DNA from: Euwallacea fornicatus
Lineage: Eukaryota > Arthropoda > Insecta > Coleoptera > Curculionidae
DNA length: 64,000 nt
Assembly: GCF_040115645.1 (NCBI RefSeq)
Contig: NC_089557.1
Location: forward strand, 1,116,001 to 1,180,000
Direction: 5' to 3'
The translations under genes and the position numbers were made by a program. Below, piece after piece: positions 21,601 through 36,500 of this stretch. Every line of letters begins with the position of its first letter. The stretch's first letter is position 1. Below the pieces are notes generated by a model. It made no database searches. It was given only the letters and a program-made list of their open reading frames with translations, and was not told where the DNA came from.

Positions 21601-24600
21601 GACTAATGAGTCGTAGGTGGTCTCTTTTGAATTTCAAAATTTCGCCTCGGAACGAGGGGAAATAACGAGGAAATGATTTGGGCGGAAACAACCCTCGCCA
21701 GAAAACAATTAATTTGTTTATTTAAATTACTCGGGACGCCATTTCGGCATTTCGCTCTCGGTTAATTGTAACCTGAAGTTTGCCTTGTTTGGAATGTAAA
21801 TAATTAGAAACCAATAAGGATTTGGGTGGAAGGCTTCGCAAATACCTCAATATTCCGTCATTAAGGGGGAGAATTCGGTCGACTTGCTTATGCCGATAGG
21901 AGAGTCAAATTGAATTAAATGCATTTTTTTAAACAATGTTTGCGGAGTTTGACGAACCGAAAAACACACACAATTATAAGCACATGCATGACAGACACTT
22001 ATGCTGGCTTATCACATACAAAATTCAAAAAGCAAACCTTTATTCTTTCGTCTAATAAGCAGAGTTTTCCGAACAAATCTTCTCATTACCTATTCTTTTG
22101 TGTTTCGTTTCGTTTGCACGATAATAGAGTAGAGCACCATCGAGGTATTTATTTTTCATTATATTGTTTGTTTTATTAAAAAATATTCGTATTCATCTTA
22201 ATCGCGCTAAATAGCGCTAAATTATTGTGTTTCCTCGGAATCTCAGCCTTAATCAAACTCACTTATTTCGAAACCAAAACTTTTAATAATCTCGCAGAAT
22301 ACCTCCTCGTTTATCCTTTAATGATGCCTGATACGAAGAATAATTTAAACCTCGTTGCCAAATATATTCCCACTTAATCTCCCTGATATTCTCTATGACA
22401 ATTCGTGCAAACACATTTACTGGAATTGTTAATTATTGTCTCGCTTTTACCGAAGTTTTCTTCGTTATCGAATGGCGGGTCCGGCTTTATCCGGAGGTTT
22501 CTCGCACGCTTGGCAACACGGCGTTACTTGCTTGTATAATTGCTGGCAGCTTTCTAATTATATACTTTGCTCGAATCCGGAACTTGTTGAAAAGTTTAAA
22601 TTACTTTATATGCTGGACCGAAGGCTCTCCTCCGCAGTAACAGCAGCAGCGAAACTATAAGAACTTTCGAAACGGAACATGTTGCGGGTGGAGTTTTTAT
22701 TTTTCCGGCCGACTACAGGGGAAATTATTTAAACCTCGTGTCGCTTAAATTTAAACTTTGGAAATTAGCTCGAGTTATTCACGCAAAAAAAAAACCGCCG
22801 CAGAAACGGATTTAGTCCGGGTTAAATGCTGTCCATGTCAGGCGCATTCGCCAAAGTGTCCACGGAAATGTGTTTTGTTCGCTTTTGCCAGGGCCCGTTT
22901 GACTGCCGCAACGAGCATCTGCAAACGAATCGAGAGGTCCAGAGTTTGGTTCTACCCTTAAACATCATCCCGCTATTTCACTTTTTTTCTTTATCGAAAA
23001 CAAAACCGTCAAAGGACCCATTTTGCCGCTATATACGGGGTGTCGCCGAAACGATAGTTCGCGTGCGTGCAGGGTGCCAGCGGGTATGGAGTTTAAGTAT
23101 AAAAAGTCGATCTCAAATTCGCAAATAATTCAAGTTTAAAACTCATGAGCTCTATCTCTTTTTCTCCCTGCCTCTCTCTCTCTCTCTCTCGCCTTCAGAG
23201 AACCACCGATTCACAATGTAATTTCTGGAACGCCATAATCTGGAATCTCAGACCTGGCCCGTGATTTTTATTTAACGGAATCGTTTAAATCCTCTCGGCA
23301 AAATCCGGGACTTCCTGGGGCCCCAGCCATGGACGACATAACATTTATAATACTTGAAAAGTTGGCAGTCATCGACACTTGTGCCCTCTCTTTGTCCATT
23401 TTCTATTGGAAAGACGTTTCTCCAAGGCCGAACACACACGTTCAGACTAAGCCCCCGTTAATGTACTGATCCTTTGACTCGCTGTGAAAGAATGCTTTGA
23501 CAATTTGCCGCGATGAAGGGCGCGACTTCTGCAACTTTGGAAATTTTCGACATTTTCGAGGCGCGACGGCACATGTGGAGGAGCCTTCCTACGTGTGTGG
23601 CAGCTTTACGAAAAAAGGACATAACCGGACAATCCTGCAATATAATCAACATTTTTATAGTCCGGGGTGCACGAGGGCCACATAAAGAGAGCGAATATCG
23701 AAATATGACGGATGGACCGGTTAAATCTCCTACACGGATCCCATTTCTGGAGACAAGCTGCGTTTTATGACGACGGATTGACTTCAGATATTGCCGATCT
23801 GCATCGACCTTTAGGACTCGATAAAATAACTCTTTGATATTTGAAACCGTCCTTGGAACCCTATCGAAAGTCATTGAGAGGTATCTCCCTTTCTCCTTCT
23901 CCTTCTCCCTTTATCGTTAATCGCTTCCAGTTTTGCATCCCCAATAGCGATCGGAATTTAAATTCTTTTGTCGCAGGAAGTAACTGAAATGCATAATACA
24001 TACCCACTGTAAAGGGGCCTTAACTTATTATTTGTTTTCGCTGCAATCGGAGCGCAAGCCCCCGGTTTGATTGTCTAACGAAATTGCTTTAAATAGGCCC
24101 CGGTTATGGTTGAATTCGACAAGGCATCAGACGCTCTCTAATCTAAAACCGGTGCTTGGATTTATCGTGAAATAATTCGGAGTGTCAACTTTCCTTTACC
24201 GGCTTGTAATGAAGGAGTGCTTCAAGCTATTTGACTCAATATTGCTGTTTGCTAAATGCAGTCGCGAATTTTCTTACAGGGTTGCAAAAAACGCAATTTA
24301 GGGGGAAATTAAATAGTAAGTAGGTATAACATGCCTTTACGTCCGTGGGGAGTATAATAAAGAATGTAATTTATAATACTGGGTGCTTCAAAAAAGGAAA
24401 AGTTGGCCATATTGGCGATAGATATGCCACCGATGCAATAAAAAGCAGTCGTTAAATATTTAACATGGCGCCGTAATTGGTCATAAATCTTTTTAAAGGG
24501 AAAAATAGACCGGTCGTTTATAATTTAAAGAAAAAATGGAGGTGCATTAGTCAGGGTGCTTTGGGTAAACTGCGTGTGCATAATGTCCCTAATAATCCAA

Positions 24601-27600
24601 GAATAGATCATTTCGCGTTGGGGTAGACCCCATGAAAGGTTTTTTTGGCTTATATTTCTTAACATTAATTAAGACAATTTTTTTTTCTCTGGGTAGGTTT
24701 TCTCCCGTTAAAGCTGGTTTGAGTTATTCCGGTCGTTAGCATGACGGAAAAGTATTGGGTCCGTAAGCCGAAGAGCCAGAGTTCAGTCACCATTTTTGCA
24801 AACTTTTCCCCATTTTTAAGTCGCTTTTTTGTTTTTCACTTTGAAGACGTGTAGAATCGTTTCTACCGAGTTCGCCCATTTAATTACGAAAAAAAAAATT
24901 TACAAACGGGTTATGGAAAAGCGTCAGTTCTTTCCTATGGAAACGCACATCTCCAACCCACTTTGTTCCCCTTGAGAACTCATTTCTCCCTTCCGCAAAT
25001 TGAGGACTATTAATTCCAGTGTTGTTTCCCAACAAACTTACTTCAGAAAAATTCCAATAAAGCGTTTGCAGCGGGTCAATTTTTTACCTCTGTCCGTATA
25101 CGACACTCGTGAACGTTCGCTCTTGACTAATTCGAGCCATATTTTAAACCCCGGAGCAAGAATACGGAAAAATGCGCCCCAATTCCGCATAATTAATAGT
25201 CGAGGCTCTTGAGGCAGCTCGATGAGCCAGAAACAGGGCTAATGAGCAAAATAACTCCAACTATAAATATGCGAGTCGAGATTGGTGGGAGAGAGAGGAC
25301 ATAACTAACTGGCCGTCAGAGAGGCATAACGATAAAAACAACGCGTCATTTAACAGAAAAACAGGCCGGACATTAAAAATTCGTCACATTTAGTTCCGGA
25401 GAAACGGGAGCGGAATTTGTAATAGCCGGGAAAAAATACTGGGTAAGGACTGTCGCAGGGCGAAGGCTAATTGCCCCCAAATTAAACCCTTCTCCTTAAT
25501 TGGAGTTTACAGCGAAGCCGGAATTAGAGCAAGGGCGGTTTGTCGATGTCCTTCCCAATTATATGAGCGTTTTATCCCGGTCGACAGAGCACTCGAGACC
25601 GGTCATTAATTTCTTGGCGTTTTGGGGGACATTACAAGCAAATTAAGTGCTCTGTCTACGATTAGCATGCCAGAGGAGCCCCGAATTAAGTTTTCGCCAA
25701 ATTATTGTCACAAGCGTATCAAAATGATGATGTAGGAACCTGAAGGAATATCCTCAGAAGCTCAAATAGCGAAGAAGATAGTGAAGTCATTATGGAGGAA
25801 ACCCGAGGTTGTAAATATACAGGGGGGCTCATGATTTTTACGGGTTGTCTCTTTCAGCAGACGTTTCTTTGAAACCTTGCCTATAGATAAGCGGATTCGC
25901 AACTTCCCTCTCTGTCCCAGTTCTGAGGGCTTATTATCATTGGATTGATTAGGTGCTTTGTCTCCAAGATACTAAGTCGAACTCTATACGTGATCTGTTT
26001 TTGCTGCAAAGCAGCGACTAGAAATCGATACTTATACCGACCGGCTTTCTGATTACGCGTCATTACCGAGAGGGAAACAAAGAGAGAGGGCGAACTACTT
26101 AAGCCCGGAACTAAGTGCTTCCGCCAACTTGGAAACTGTGGAAATAAACTGGCAAATTCGATCAAAACAAAGAAACGGGATATCTCTAATTCCGCTGGAA
26201 ACCCCTGCTAAACTACACCGAATAACAAAGCTTTCTAAAAGTTTCCGCAAGTTAATATCGGCTAACAGGGAATAATCAGGTTATGACAAGTTTCTTTCGT
26301 TCGGTTTATCGAGGGGACTTTGCGGAGGGTGGATTTAATGTCATGCGGAAATATACGAGAATCTACGTGACGCCACTAATCATACGCATCAGGAATTGAG
26401 CCGAATCAAAAAAGTGCGTTGGATTTTTCTTGACAATCTGGTGAGTGAAAGCGCAATTTCGTTTCTGGTATGTTTGCGGTAGATTGTTCATAAATAAATT
26501 ATAGCCTCAAGGGAAAACACTTTACGTCTTTATGTACGATTTAGATTTTTCCTTCCATTACCTACTGAAATCATCAACATGATTTAATGCCACCAGTGGC
26601 GTGCCACCATACACATTCCTCGTATTACTTCAATCCCCATTTACCTCCACCTCTCACCCAAACGGCCGGTACATAGTAGAGCAGTTTTAATTATCTAACA
26701 GAGCATTTTTATATCTTCCCTATAGTCTCTTCGCCTAGTTTTCAGTAAGGATAAAAGCCCTTGGGGCTTGCAGCTTCGCTGATAATACAGTTTTGGCGTT
26801 GAAAACCTGAATTTAGGACCATCAAATAAGCTTTAGTGCACTGAATCGTAATGGAAACCTCTCGAGGAGGGGCCTCTTCAGGAAGTTCTATAGACTTAAT
26901 TCTGGGATAAATCGGGCGCAAAAAAATACAAATAACATCCGAGCATCGTCGCTGTCAGATTAAATCAAACAGTTTTTATCGCTGAAGTGAGCGACTCGAC
27001 TAGCAACGTTCAGCTGTTTCTGTCATAGATTTACCTTTTCAATTTGTCATTTAGCGTCAAGAGGGGCCTTTGCGCCATTTTTCTTGTTTAGGTTTCTGTT
27101 TACTCGACTTTGTTGACTCACTTTATTGTATTATGCAGTTATAGATGGAGCTCGCATCACGCCAATACTTTACCTTAATCTCAAGTGCGGAAGTTTAGAG
27201 CTTAATCGACATGTAAAGTGTATAAACGGCTTTAGTTTGCGTCCTTGCCGAACGTAAAATAGCGTCCGGACAGGGCATTAGACGGCACCGGCTTAAGTGC
27301 CGGCTTAAGTTTTCATATACCCCACTTTAAATTGGGTTTACGAAAATTTAGGGGTAATTTAATAAGCTTTTATCGGGTGCAAGCCGGAATTGGATGCTTT
27401 TACTGCCCGAGTTCCGGCATTTCGGGGAATTTTCTCTCTGACGGCTTGTCGAACGTTAAGTTATATGGAATTCTTCGCTACATTATATTTTCAAAAGTAT
27501 CGCGTAAACCATAAATCACCGGATTTTTTAAAACCCATCCCCGATAACCGCTTGCCATATAATCCCCGGAATGAATAACAGAAACCGCGGCCACTTTTCT

Positions 27601-30600
27601 CCATATTTCTCGATTATCCCTCCTTTCGACCGAGAATAATCTAAATTCATTCAAATATCCCGGGAGGCCACGGAAATAGTGATATATGGGAGAGAGCTGT
27701 GGAAATAAAAGATTGTGGACGAGGCTCTTTTGTCTGGATAGCGAGGCAGGCGCCATTGTGGACGGCAGTTGTTTGGATCGCCGACGTAATTCCTCTGTCA
27801 ACACGCGCGGGTTACTTGATATCGAAAGGATGACCACTAGATATATGGTTTTCCACCCCTTGATCCGGTGATGCATTAGGGTCGAGAAATAGGGATAATG
27901 GTACAGGTACATAAATAACAACGTGCGAAGTAAATGGAGCGTCATATTTTAAAGAATTATGGACACACATTGGGAATGTAGAAGGTTGGAAAGTACGAAA
28001 CTTAAAGCCTGATTCATGTTGCACCTCTCTCGCACTCGTAGGTTCCAATCACCGCGATGGTTGTTACGAAAGAGCGTTGCAACGTTGCCTGCAACACCTT
28101 GAGGCGAGTTCGATATGCGAATCGGACGGCATTCGAAAGCAGACGATTTTATTTAAACTAAAGCACTATTCGCCCAGTTTACCAGACGTTAACAGGATGG
28201 AGACAATAATTCATGACGTTTCCTGGCGAGTTCCGGCACTCTGGTGCAACATTCGCAACTTCTCCTGGAGTCTGCGGTCGGAGCAGCCATTCCGGGAGAC
28301 CTGTTGCCATTACTCAACTTCTGCACGGAAATAATTAAATTGTTTCAACTATACGTTTATCAAACGTGAGACGCGTTCGTCACTTGGGTGAGAAATTTTT
28401 GCTACGCCACTGCAAAAAAGCTGACTGTTGCATTAGCAACAAAGTGTCAGCCGCAGGACTCCTTCTGATATATGGTCGCATGACGAGGCGCATCATCCAC
28501 GGGGGCCACCGAAAACACGCCATCAATTACAAACTGAAGGGGTTTATCTATCTGTGCATGTGACCAGTGCCGCCCCCGGGGGGATTTTCCACTTTTTATT
28601 CGTCCGGTTTAATCGAATCACTCCCCAGAGAGCTCAGATATAGTACGTTTGTAAAAGTTTATCGTTTCTTCGAAAATGGTTATGAAAAATTGGGAGTGTA
28701 AGAGCAATAAAATGTGCGGTTGTGGTAGTGTGGCTTAGAACTGTAATTGTAGTAAATTAATACGGGGGGATTTATATGGCAGCGGATTTGGCTTCATTTC
28801 AAGCCATTTGTCACTGGAAGTGGCCGAATCTGTAGAGGCGACAGGTGGCATTACTGCATCGCAGTCCAAAGAAAACTAGGTTGCTTGCCAAGAGTTTGGG
28901 GCCGTAAAAACTAACCCGCATTGCAAGAAAGTAAGGCTGCAAATGCATGTTAATGACAACGAAACGAATCCTTTCGAATTTTTAAGCCCCAAGTCGGGTT
29001 TATTTCAACGCAAAGTGAATCATCGATGAAATCAGCCCCGTTACAGGGGCAAACAACCGACTATGTTTATCGCCATTGAAACGCTGCCGAAAGCATTGAA
29101 AACCCTCGAAAATGCCCAAAAATGTATTTCAGGAGTTAGATTGAAGTGGTTCCCACAGATGGCACCTCAGGGCTTTGCCTCACTTGCATGACCGATTTAA
29201 ATTCCTCATTCGAGAAAATGTCAAAATCGTTTTGCGACAGAAAATATTCACAAATAAATCATAACTATGCATTTAAATTCATAATTAATAACGAGCACAT
29301 CTACAGGCCATTTGGCTTATAGCTTCAGTTGAAGAGAAACTGAAATTCCAAACTTACCGACCGGCTTTTGCAAACTAAAATCTGTGGTAAATCACTGCAA
29401 AACCCACTCTGCAAGAGCTTAACCATAAAGTTCCCATCGAAAACGTACTTTGTATGCACAATTTCTCGTCTAAAATACGCGAAATTACGCGGAATTAAAA
29501 TTCACGATGGAACCGTACAATACAAGCAAAAACTGCGAATCAAACTGACGGGCGAGCAATTGTTAGTGTTCAATTTTTTCCGGTAAGAGGAGCATGTTAT
29601 GTCCCCTTTTGGAGCGTTATTTAGACAGAGATCAACATACTCGCCGCTCGACTTGAAGGGGAGTGGCATTAGTCGTGCTTTTCAATTGTCCGAAGTTCTT
29701 TCTTTCTTGGTTCGCATTTAATAACATGGAAACTTTGGAATCTGCACTAAATGGTGAATAAGATGTTGTTTTGGAAACATGCTCAGTTTATATTGGAAAT
29801 GTTTAATATTGAGTGCATGAGGGTTTCTTTCAACGAGTCGTTATTTTAGCCTCTTTGGAGATAAATGTGTCATAAACCACGAAGATCCCTGATTACGCCT
29901 CAAGAATTGCGAAAGTTTAAAATTTACGCTTCAAGCGTTACACTTTACTCTAACTCTTATTTATCGTCGCCCGAAACTTACATACAGGGATAACCACCTT
30001 AATCTTTTAAACGCGGTTTTATTGCCCTGCCTCGTAGAAAAACCGGGCATGTCTTAAACATGAAAAGCGGCAAATTCACCCTTTATTTCATGCAATAACC
30101 CCCCGTAAAGGGAAAAATGTAGACGATAAACTCGTGGAAGTTTAAAGTTGTGCCCGGCGAGAAATGCCATAAAACGTGTTGTATCCGGGTCTTTTCATAA
30201 TTCCGGTTATGCCCGGAGCCGATTTTATTTCGCCGCAGGTTTAAACGCGACAGGACCTACAAGGGGGAGTAATTATGAAATCGGTATGAATCCATGAAAG
30301 TCATTAACGTTTTCATAATGGACTCAAAAATCACGCCATTAATAAAAAGCCGCCAAATTGCCTAATCTCGTTCTGTCGGACGAGGCAGCAGGGTAAAAAA
30401 TTTTAATTCCGCCTGAACAGGGCTAAGTGACGAATTAGCCTGTCGCCCTGCGAGGCCCAGATTAATGACCGTCAAGGGCAACAGTTCGCCCTATTCACTA
30501 AATAGGGGTTTACGCGTTGACGCTTTTCGGGAATTGGCCCCCCCCTTCCACGAAGGGCCGATCAATCGATTTTTGTTATTTCGGGCGGCATTGTCCTCAA

Positions 30601-33600
30601 ACTTGAGCTGCGGTTAGGGCCTCATTAGCTGCAAATATCAACAGAGGGTATGGCATTTTGCGTAAAGGTCGCGCAAGAAACGGGGGCTGACCGCTAATGA
30701 CTTTTCCTCAATTTCAACCTAGGCTAAATATACCAGACTGACGGAGGAATTGAATTCTCGATACGAAATCCAATCCCGGGGAGTTTATCAAGAACCTATT
30801 AAACCGCAGAATACAAAAGCAGCAAATTCGAAATGTTTCTGCCCTCCGGGGAGTCTGATATCACACACACAGCATCCGAAAAGGAATACACTAAGGCATT
30901 CCTGCTGCACTTTCCTGCTATCGGTTTTGATACTCGACCTGTTTGGAATTGAAATCTGCCGTTTCTTTTTAACATATGGAGGATGCCGTATAAGAGAATT
31001 TTCTCCAGCTTGTACGTAAACAAGATAGATAAAAACGGTAATAGTAAAGCCCCCCGAGGGGGAGATCCCTGCGATTATTCCATTTGGATTGTTCCAGACA
31101 CTCCAGGCAAGAGCAGGTCATAAATTACAAACTTTGAACTAATAGGGATTCAAACTAATCAAAACCTGACTGGGACCCATTCTTGACTCCCTGATAACAA
31201 TGCCACCTTCACCCCTTATTAAATCTCTTTAAAGAACTCTAATGTAGAAAGCAGCATGTTTCCAGGGACTATCAGCCACAACTCAAAGTGACAACACCGC
31301 TCAGGATGTGTGTCAACGCTCGCGCTTCGCTGAATGGTCGACCGCATCTCACGTGACTTACACCGCCTCTGGCACCGTTGCCCTTGTGACCCAATGATCC
31401 TTGAATCTATAGATTTAAATCTATGCATTTTTCAATGGACAATTCTACCCAACTCATGGACTTTCATATCGTTCTATCAAAACAGCTCGGTTTTTCTTGT
31501 CTCGGCGAATTACTAGAGTCTCTAAATCATAGAAGAAAATATATGGGCGTTCGGTTTGGGAAACAAATCGCTAAATGCGATAAACAATAATTAGCACCAA
31601 AGAGGATACCGGCAAATAAAACCCCCATTTAGGCGATATTTTAATGGCCGGCAACACGATTCAGCAATTAGCGTCTTTTTGTTCGGCTTTTGCCCAAATT
31701 GAGCGATAAAACGTTGCAATTTTGATATCATTGCGTGTCCTACACCATATTCACATTAGTGAGGAATGGGAATTTGCAATTCGATTTTTCCAATTAGCGT
31801 AGGATATGCAGAATCTTTTTTCGATGCATACGTAATTATGTCCGGGACTGGCGCCCAACTCTCTCAGACGGCATGCGCATCAAAGAAACAAAATTGGACG
31901 TTTAAAACACGCTATTTTCGAATTTCCAATTACCACAGCCGGCAGCGTTGCAAGAATAATGGCTGACACAATTCATTTGGATATAATGGTCCGAAATTAA
32001 TGGAGACATGGCATCGGCCGAGTGCGGCCGACAATTAACGAACGCAATAGAGGTGAGCGGCTTTCGATTCCCCCGCCGATTTATGACCCATTGTAATTAG
32101 GCGATGTGTGCTCGTAAATTTTCGGAGGTGAAACGGAGAATTGGGTCAAAAATCGGATTTGGGAAGCCATGAAATCACGAACGCCACTGAACATAAAACG
32201 CTAAATCGGCCGTCCTGAGGATCCCCGAGAGGGCCAAATCGTTCAATTAAATTTTACGGTAATGCTCGCCATCTTTGGCGGATTTTCTTTATAGTAGCCC
32301 CTTGGGGAAATATAGTTTCTCTTGGGATAAACATTTGGTATTTAAAATTCACCCCCACACGCCATTGTCCCAAAACTAATTTAAATGCGAGCAATTTGCT
32401 AATTATTATTGTTCTTGCACTGATGGCACCGACTGTTACCGAAAAACAACCCTTCAAGGTTTTAAGGGAATCGAATGAAGTGCTGTGCGCCTCTGGCTAC
32501 GGCGCAAAACTTCTCGTGTAAAGCAACTTTGAGGTGGTTTTAATATTCCGATAAAGCCGTCAAAATATCCCTTAAAGAGTTTACGGTCTTCTTGAGCGCT
32601 TGTAATCGATAAAATTTGTTCATTTATCCCGCCATTAAACCGGTTTTATTGTGCCCTAAAAACTTCGGTTGTTTGAGGGATTTGGTCAGAGTCATAGCTT
32701 GTAATGTGGAAAACTGAAATATCACACTTGTTTGGTGTCTAACTCTAATTTAAGCTGAGTCTTAACAATTTCCCTTCTGGGTTTCAATTTGAAGCCCCTA
32801 AAACTATACTAAAAGCGTCAAAAGTTTTGAGATCGACCAAACTACAGCTGAAATCCATTTCGAGCCAAATAGATTAATAGGGAGAAGGGTTTTGTCCTGG
32901 ACAATTTCTAGCAACAAGTACGGACCCTTTTCACGCTGAAATATGTAGGGAATTCAATTCGGTCTTCTCTAACGCTGGGGAATCGCAGTAATTTGACATA
33001 TACAGAAGGAATATTCAACTTGAGACCAAATCTATCCAGCTTGAAATAATCTAGACCTGTGCAAATAACAATACCATGGAAAAACTGAATTTTGAAAGGT
33101 AGTTTTTTGTCACAACGGCAACAATGCTTAAGGCGATAAGAGTCATATGAGATGCTGGTGAGTCAATAGCGAAGCGCAATGTTTCAGACATGTTTTGAGC
33201 GATGTTGCCATTTTCGAAGAGTCACGACAACTTCTTTGAAAAATAGTCCTGAAAATATTCTAGACCTGAGCTATTTAGTGTATATTTGCGCTCCCAGCAA
33301 AATTCTCAACCATTCAAATGAGGAGGTTTACGTGTTTCTGCAAATTTCGCTCCGCGCGCCACTGGGCTCATCAAGGTGCGTGAAATTGGCTATTTTGTAT
33401 TTGGAGAAGAAACACTGCAACTTTTTAAAAGTGCATAAAGTCAGTGGCGCTAACGACTTCTTAACATATTTCCCAGTTTCGACTAGACACTCCTCTGACG
33501 ACACACAACGTCGCATCCCATCAAGTACCCGCCTACATTCGCCGCCATTTTCAATGACTCTTAAAACTAAAATATATCGAATTTGCATAAGCCCGTAACC

Positions 33601-36260
33601 AGTTTGAATAAGTTTTCCTAAGACTTTTAAGTCGGCTGAAAATCAGATTTGAATATTTATTAGAGGGTGCATCTGCACGAGGATTTATACGTCGAGAGTT
33701 TTCGCGTTCCGAATACGGATCTGGAAAGGCGAAGGAAATTCTGTGACGAGGGGCAACAAGTGCAGACCGAGCCCTAAATCACGCATTGTTGATTCTGGTC
33801 CGGAAATTCTGGATGCGACGGGCGAGAATCTCGATCGGACGTCCCGCTGTCCCGAATCAAACAAAGCGGACCCACTTAAAATATACGACCAGTGCATGCT
33901 GTTATTATTCGACAGTTAAGTGCCCTTTTCGGGCAGTGCTGTGCGAGGAAGAGAAAACTAATTACATTGCATCGAACTCCCGAAAATGGAAATGGCGAAA
34001 CTTTAAAACCGATCGAACGAAAGCAATCTGAGAAAATGGCCGGAATCAAAGGAGCCACTCGAAAGTTGTTCAAAAAACTAATCAAAGACACAGCGATCGG
34101 ATCTCTTAACCGGGAGAGGTGCAGCCCGGGGAGAGAAAGGAAACTTTTTCTAATTTTAACTGTGCCAAGAAAACTTTTCATAAAATTAAATTTTTCAAAG
34201 CGATTGTACGTCAGCGGTCGCAGAAAAATGGATGGCTGCCAATGGGTCCTAATTGGATTCTCACAGCCCTAAAACCGTCCATTTCGAATTGTGTGGAGAA
34301 ATACTTTTTAATTGATCTTTTATGTTAATCTCCTGGACCGTGAGGGGAGATTTCGAAACTTTTTTTTATTAAAGCCAAAATCAATTTTTTAACAAACAAA
34401 AAAAATTTGACGCCATTAGAGAAATTCCCCGCACATGACAATTCATTAGCCCGATGTGTATTCTGAGTTGCCTAATTCGGGCACGATATTTATATTTCAA
34501 ATACTCCGCATTAATAAAGACGCCCATGGACGGTTGCGAATCCTAGTTGCCATGGATACCATAACAAAGTGAGCGTGTTTCCAAGATGGCGATGCGGTTT
34601 TTCTGTCTCGTAGCCATGTTGATTTTGATTTGTGTGTTTTTTTTTAAATTCAGTTAAATTAAAGTCGGACTTGAGTGAATGGCCATGAACCAGAAGCATT
34701 ATAAAATTGTTGTGCTGTATTTCCGACTTCTCAAATTGCTGAGGAGACATACCTGAGGCAACATGAATTTCTTAGGGAGAACGCTCTCCAATGGAGCAAA
34801 AAAAATTTCGAAACTCGCGAGAGAGTAAAACTGTGTTTTAATGCGGGGAAAGCTTCACACACGATCGGTGTAGGTCCGTGGTCAACCAGAAACAAAAAAA
34901 AAATGTGTTTTGCTGGTACGCCGCTGTTAGCGTTTTCAGAGATAGAGTTAGTATATGCCGGCACACAATAGTGCCGATAAGCAACTTTTCAGGAAGAAAA
35001 ATGTCCTTTATGCGGCGGTAATGTTTAGAAAGTTGGAAATCTGAAGTTCTTTAGTTTTCGTAACGTAAAACATACCCTTAAGATCCATTGTTAGTAGTAT
35101 CAACTCACCCACACTTCCACGGTTTAGAGTTCTGCAAAATATTCTAAATCCATTGTGTCGCAGTGCTGCGGAGGCTGAGTCTGGAACGCCATGATAGTTG
35201 AAAGCAATTGAAAGTCTGTTTCTTACTATGTTCTTATTGTACCTGATAATAATGATTCGCACTAGACGGTGGATGGAGTTGCACACTATCTATAGTTACT
35301 CTGTATATTAGCAAATGCACAGGAAGAGAACTAATTTTATTTTAAAATGATCCATCACCTTCCTAAACACAAACCACAAAATTTCGCACATAAGTGCTGT
35401 TTTGTGCATCATCTCTAAACGTCAGATTAAATAGATATTTTTGCGAAAGATGGCTCTGCACCCCCGTGAAGATTAAAAAATGTTCAATCGTTCGGACGAT
35501 CGTGAATGTTCGGTTGCAGTCGTATCGACACCATATGACTCAAGTCAAAATGATGATCCGGCTGCAATTTCCGTATTGAGTTTGAAAATTATAGTAGTTT
35601 ACCATGTAAGTAGCATAGATTCAAAGTTTTATGACGATGTTGTAAAATAGATAAGTCGATACAGTCGTAACGGATTGCTTTAGCCATTGGAAAATTCAAA
35701 TTGCAATCTTCATCCATGTCAGGAGCCGTCTGAAAATACTTTTGTTGAGGAGAAGTGCCGTTACTTGAGCAGGAGCGGTGGTTCCGTCACCCTTCAACTA
35801 ATCTGAATTCGTGCTGCGTTCCTGATCCCTCCACGAACCATACTGAAACGCATTTGTGAAATGCTTCAAAGGTGAGTTAATTTCCCCCTATTTGTGCTAT
35901 CCCCATTTGTTTTCACTTTAATATTCATCTCAGTGGTGTTGAGTGGTCCACTCACATGCCCGTTTCCAGCAACTTTGCACCGAACTTGTGAAATTGTGTT
36001 AACTAAAAATAATTTGCGCATTTCGATGTGAAGCGTAATAAATATCTGACTTTTTCATCGCTTCAAAAAGGCATTTTGTTGAAGATTTGCATACGAGCAC
36101 GTAGAAAAAGTGATTAACCTCTCTTATGGTCTGTCAGGGGTGGCATCAGTATTGTTTTTTGAGGGTTATTATTATACGAAATATATATTCGTTCAGTTCT
36201 GAAAAGCTGCACATATTTGAAAGTGTATAATTAAAAAGAAAGTCATCTGCGCCTGTGACA
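15626..36260. other. Gene-poor stretch, no recognised coding sequence
   Basis: About 20 kb without a coding exon that I can support. The longest frames (23458-23874 minus, 138 codons; 27478-27945 minus, 155 codons; 33179-33598 plus, 139 codons) have no family resemblance and overlap frames on the other strand. Visible details: the palindrome GGCGACGTCGCC at 16531-16542, purine or pyrimidine tracts (17977-17996, 23171-23190, 23885-23912), and a YY1/Pho-type AAGATGGCGA at 34583-34592. It is probably intergenic regulatory DNA or a long intron. Confidence 0.5.
23171..23190. repeat. (CT)9 microsatellite
   Basis: Pure CT repeat, GAGAG on the minus strand, so also a potential GAGA-factor binding tract. 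A related CTT/CCT-rich tract lies at 23885-23912. Confidence 0.85.
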
Positions 36261-36269
36261 TTGAGTGTT

Positions 36270-36500
36270 GCCACACTTTGAGAGTTGATATCTCGGGAAC
36301 CCTGACGCGATTGCTCTAAAAAATAGTCCAAATTAGTCTTCGGAGCGGGACCGAAGGGGTTATAACCACTTCCTAAGGCGCTTTTCAAATTTTAAGTGCC
36401 GATATCTCGAAAACAAGAGGAGCTTTTCCCAAAGAAAAAGGTCCAAATTAATAGCCTCGAAGCGAGCTCTGTAAACCTGTAGTTACCGACCTGGGATATA
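36270..36500 (+). repeat. Degenerate tandem repeat with GATATCTCG core, two units
   Basis: Two units of about 115 bp. Each carries GATATCTCG-(G/A)(G/A)AAC (36288-36300 and 36400-36414), then about 45 bp later a GGTCCAAATTA-like word and CTTCGGAGCG / CCTCGAAGCGAG. A third, more distant unit lies near 38.14 kb. It looks like a dispersed repeat family with local tandem copies. I cannot name it. Confidence 0.5.

Noticed and set aside
27478..27945. 155-codon minus-strand frame
   Set aside because: No family resemblance, and other frames overlap it on the opposite strand.
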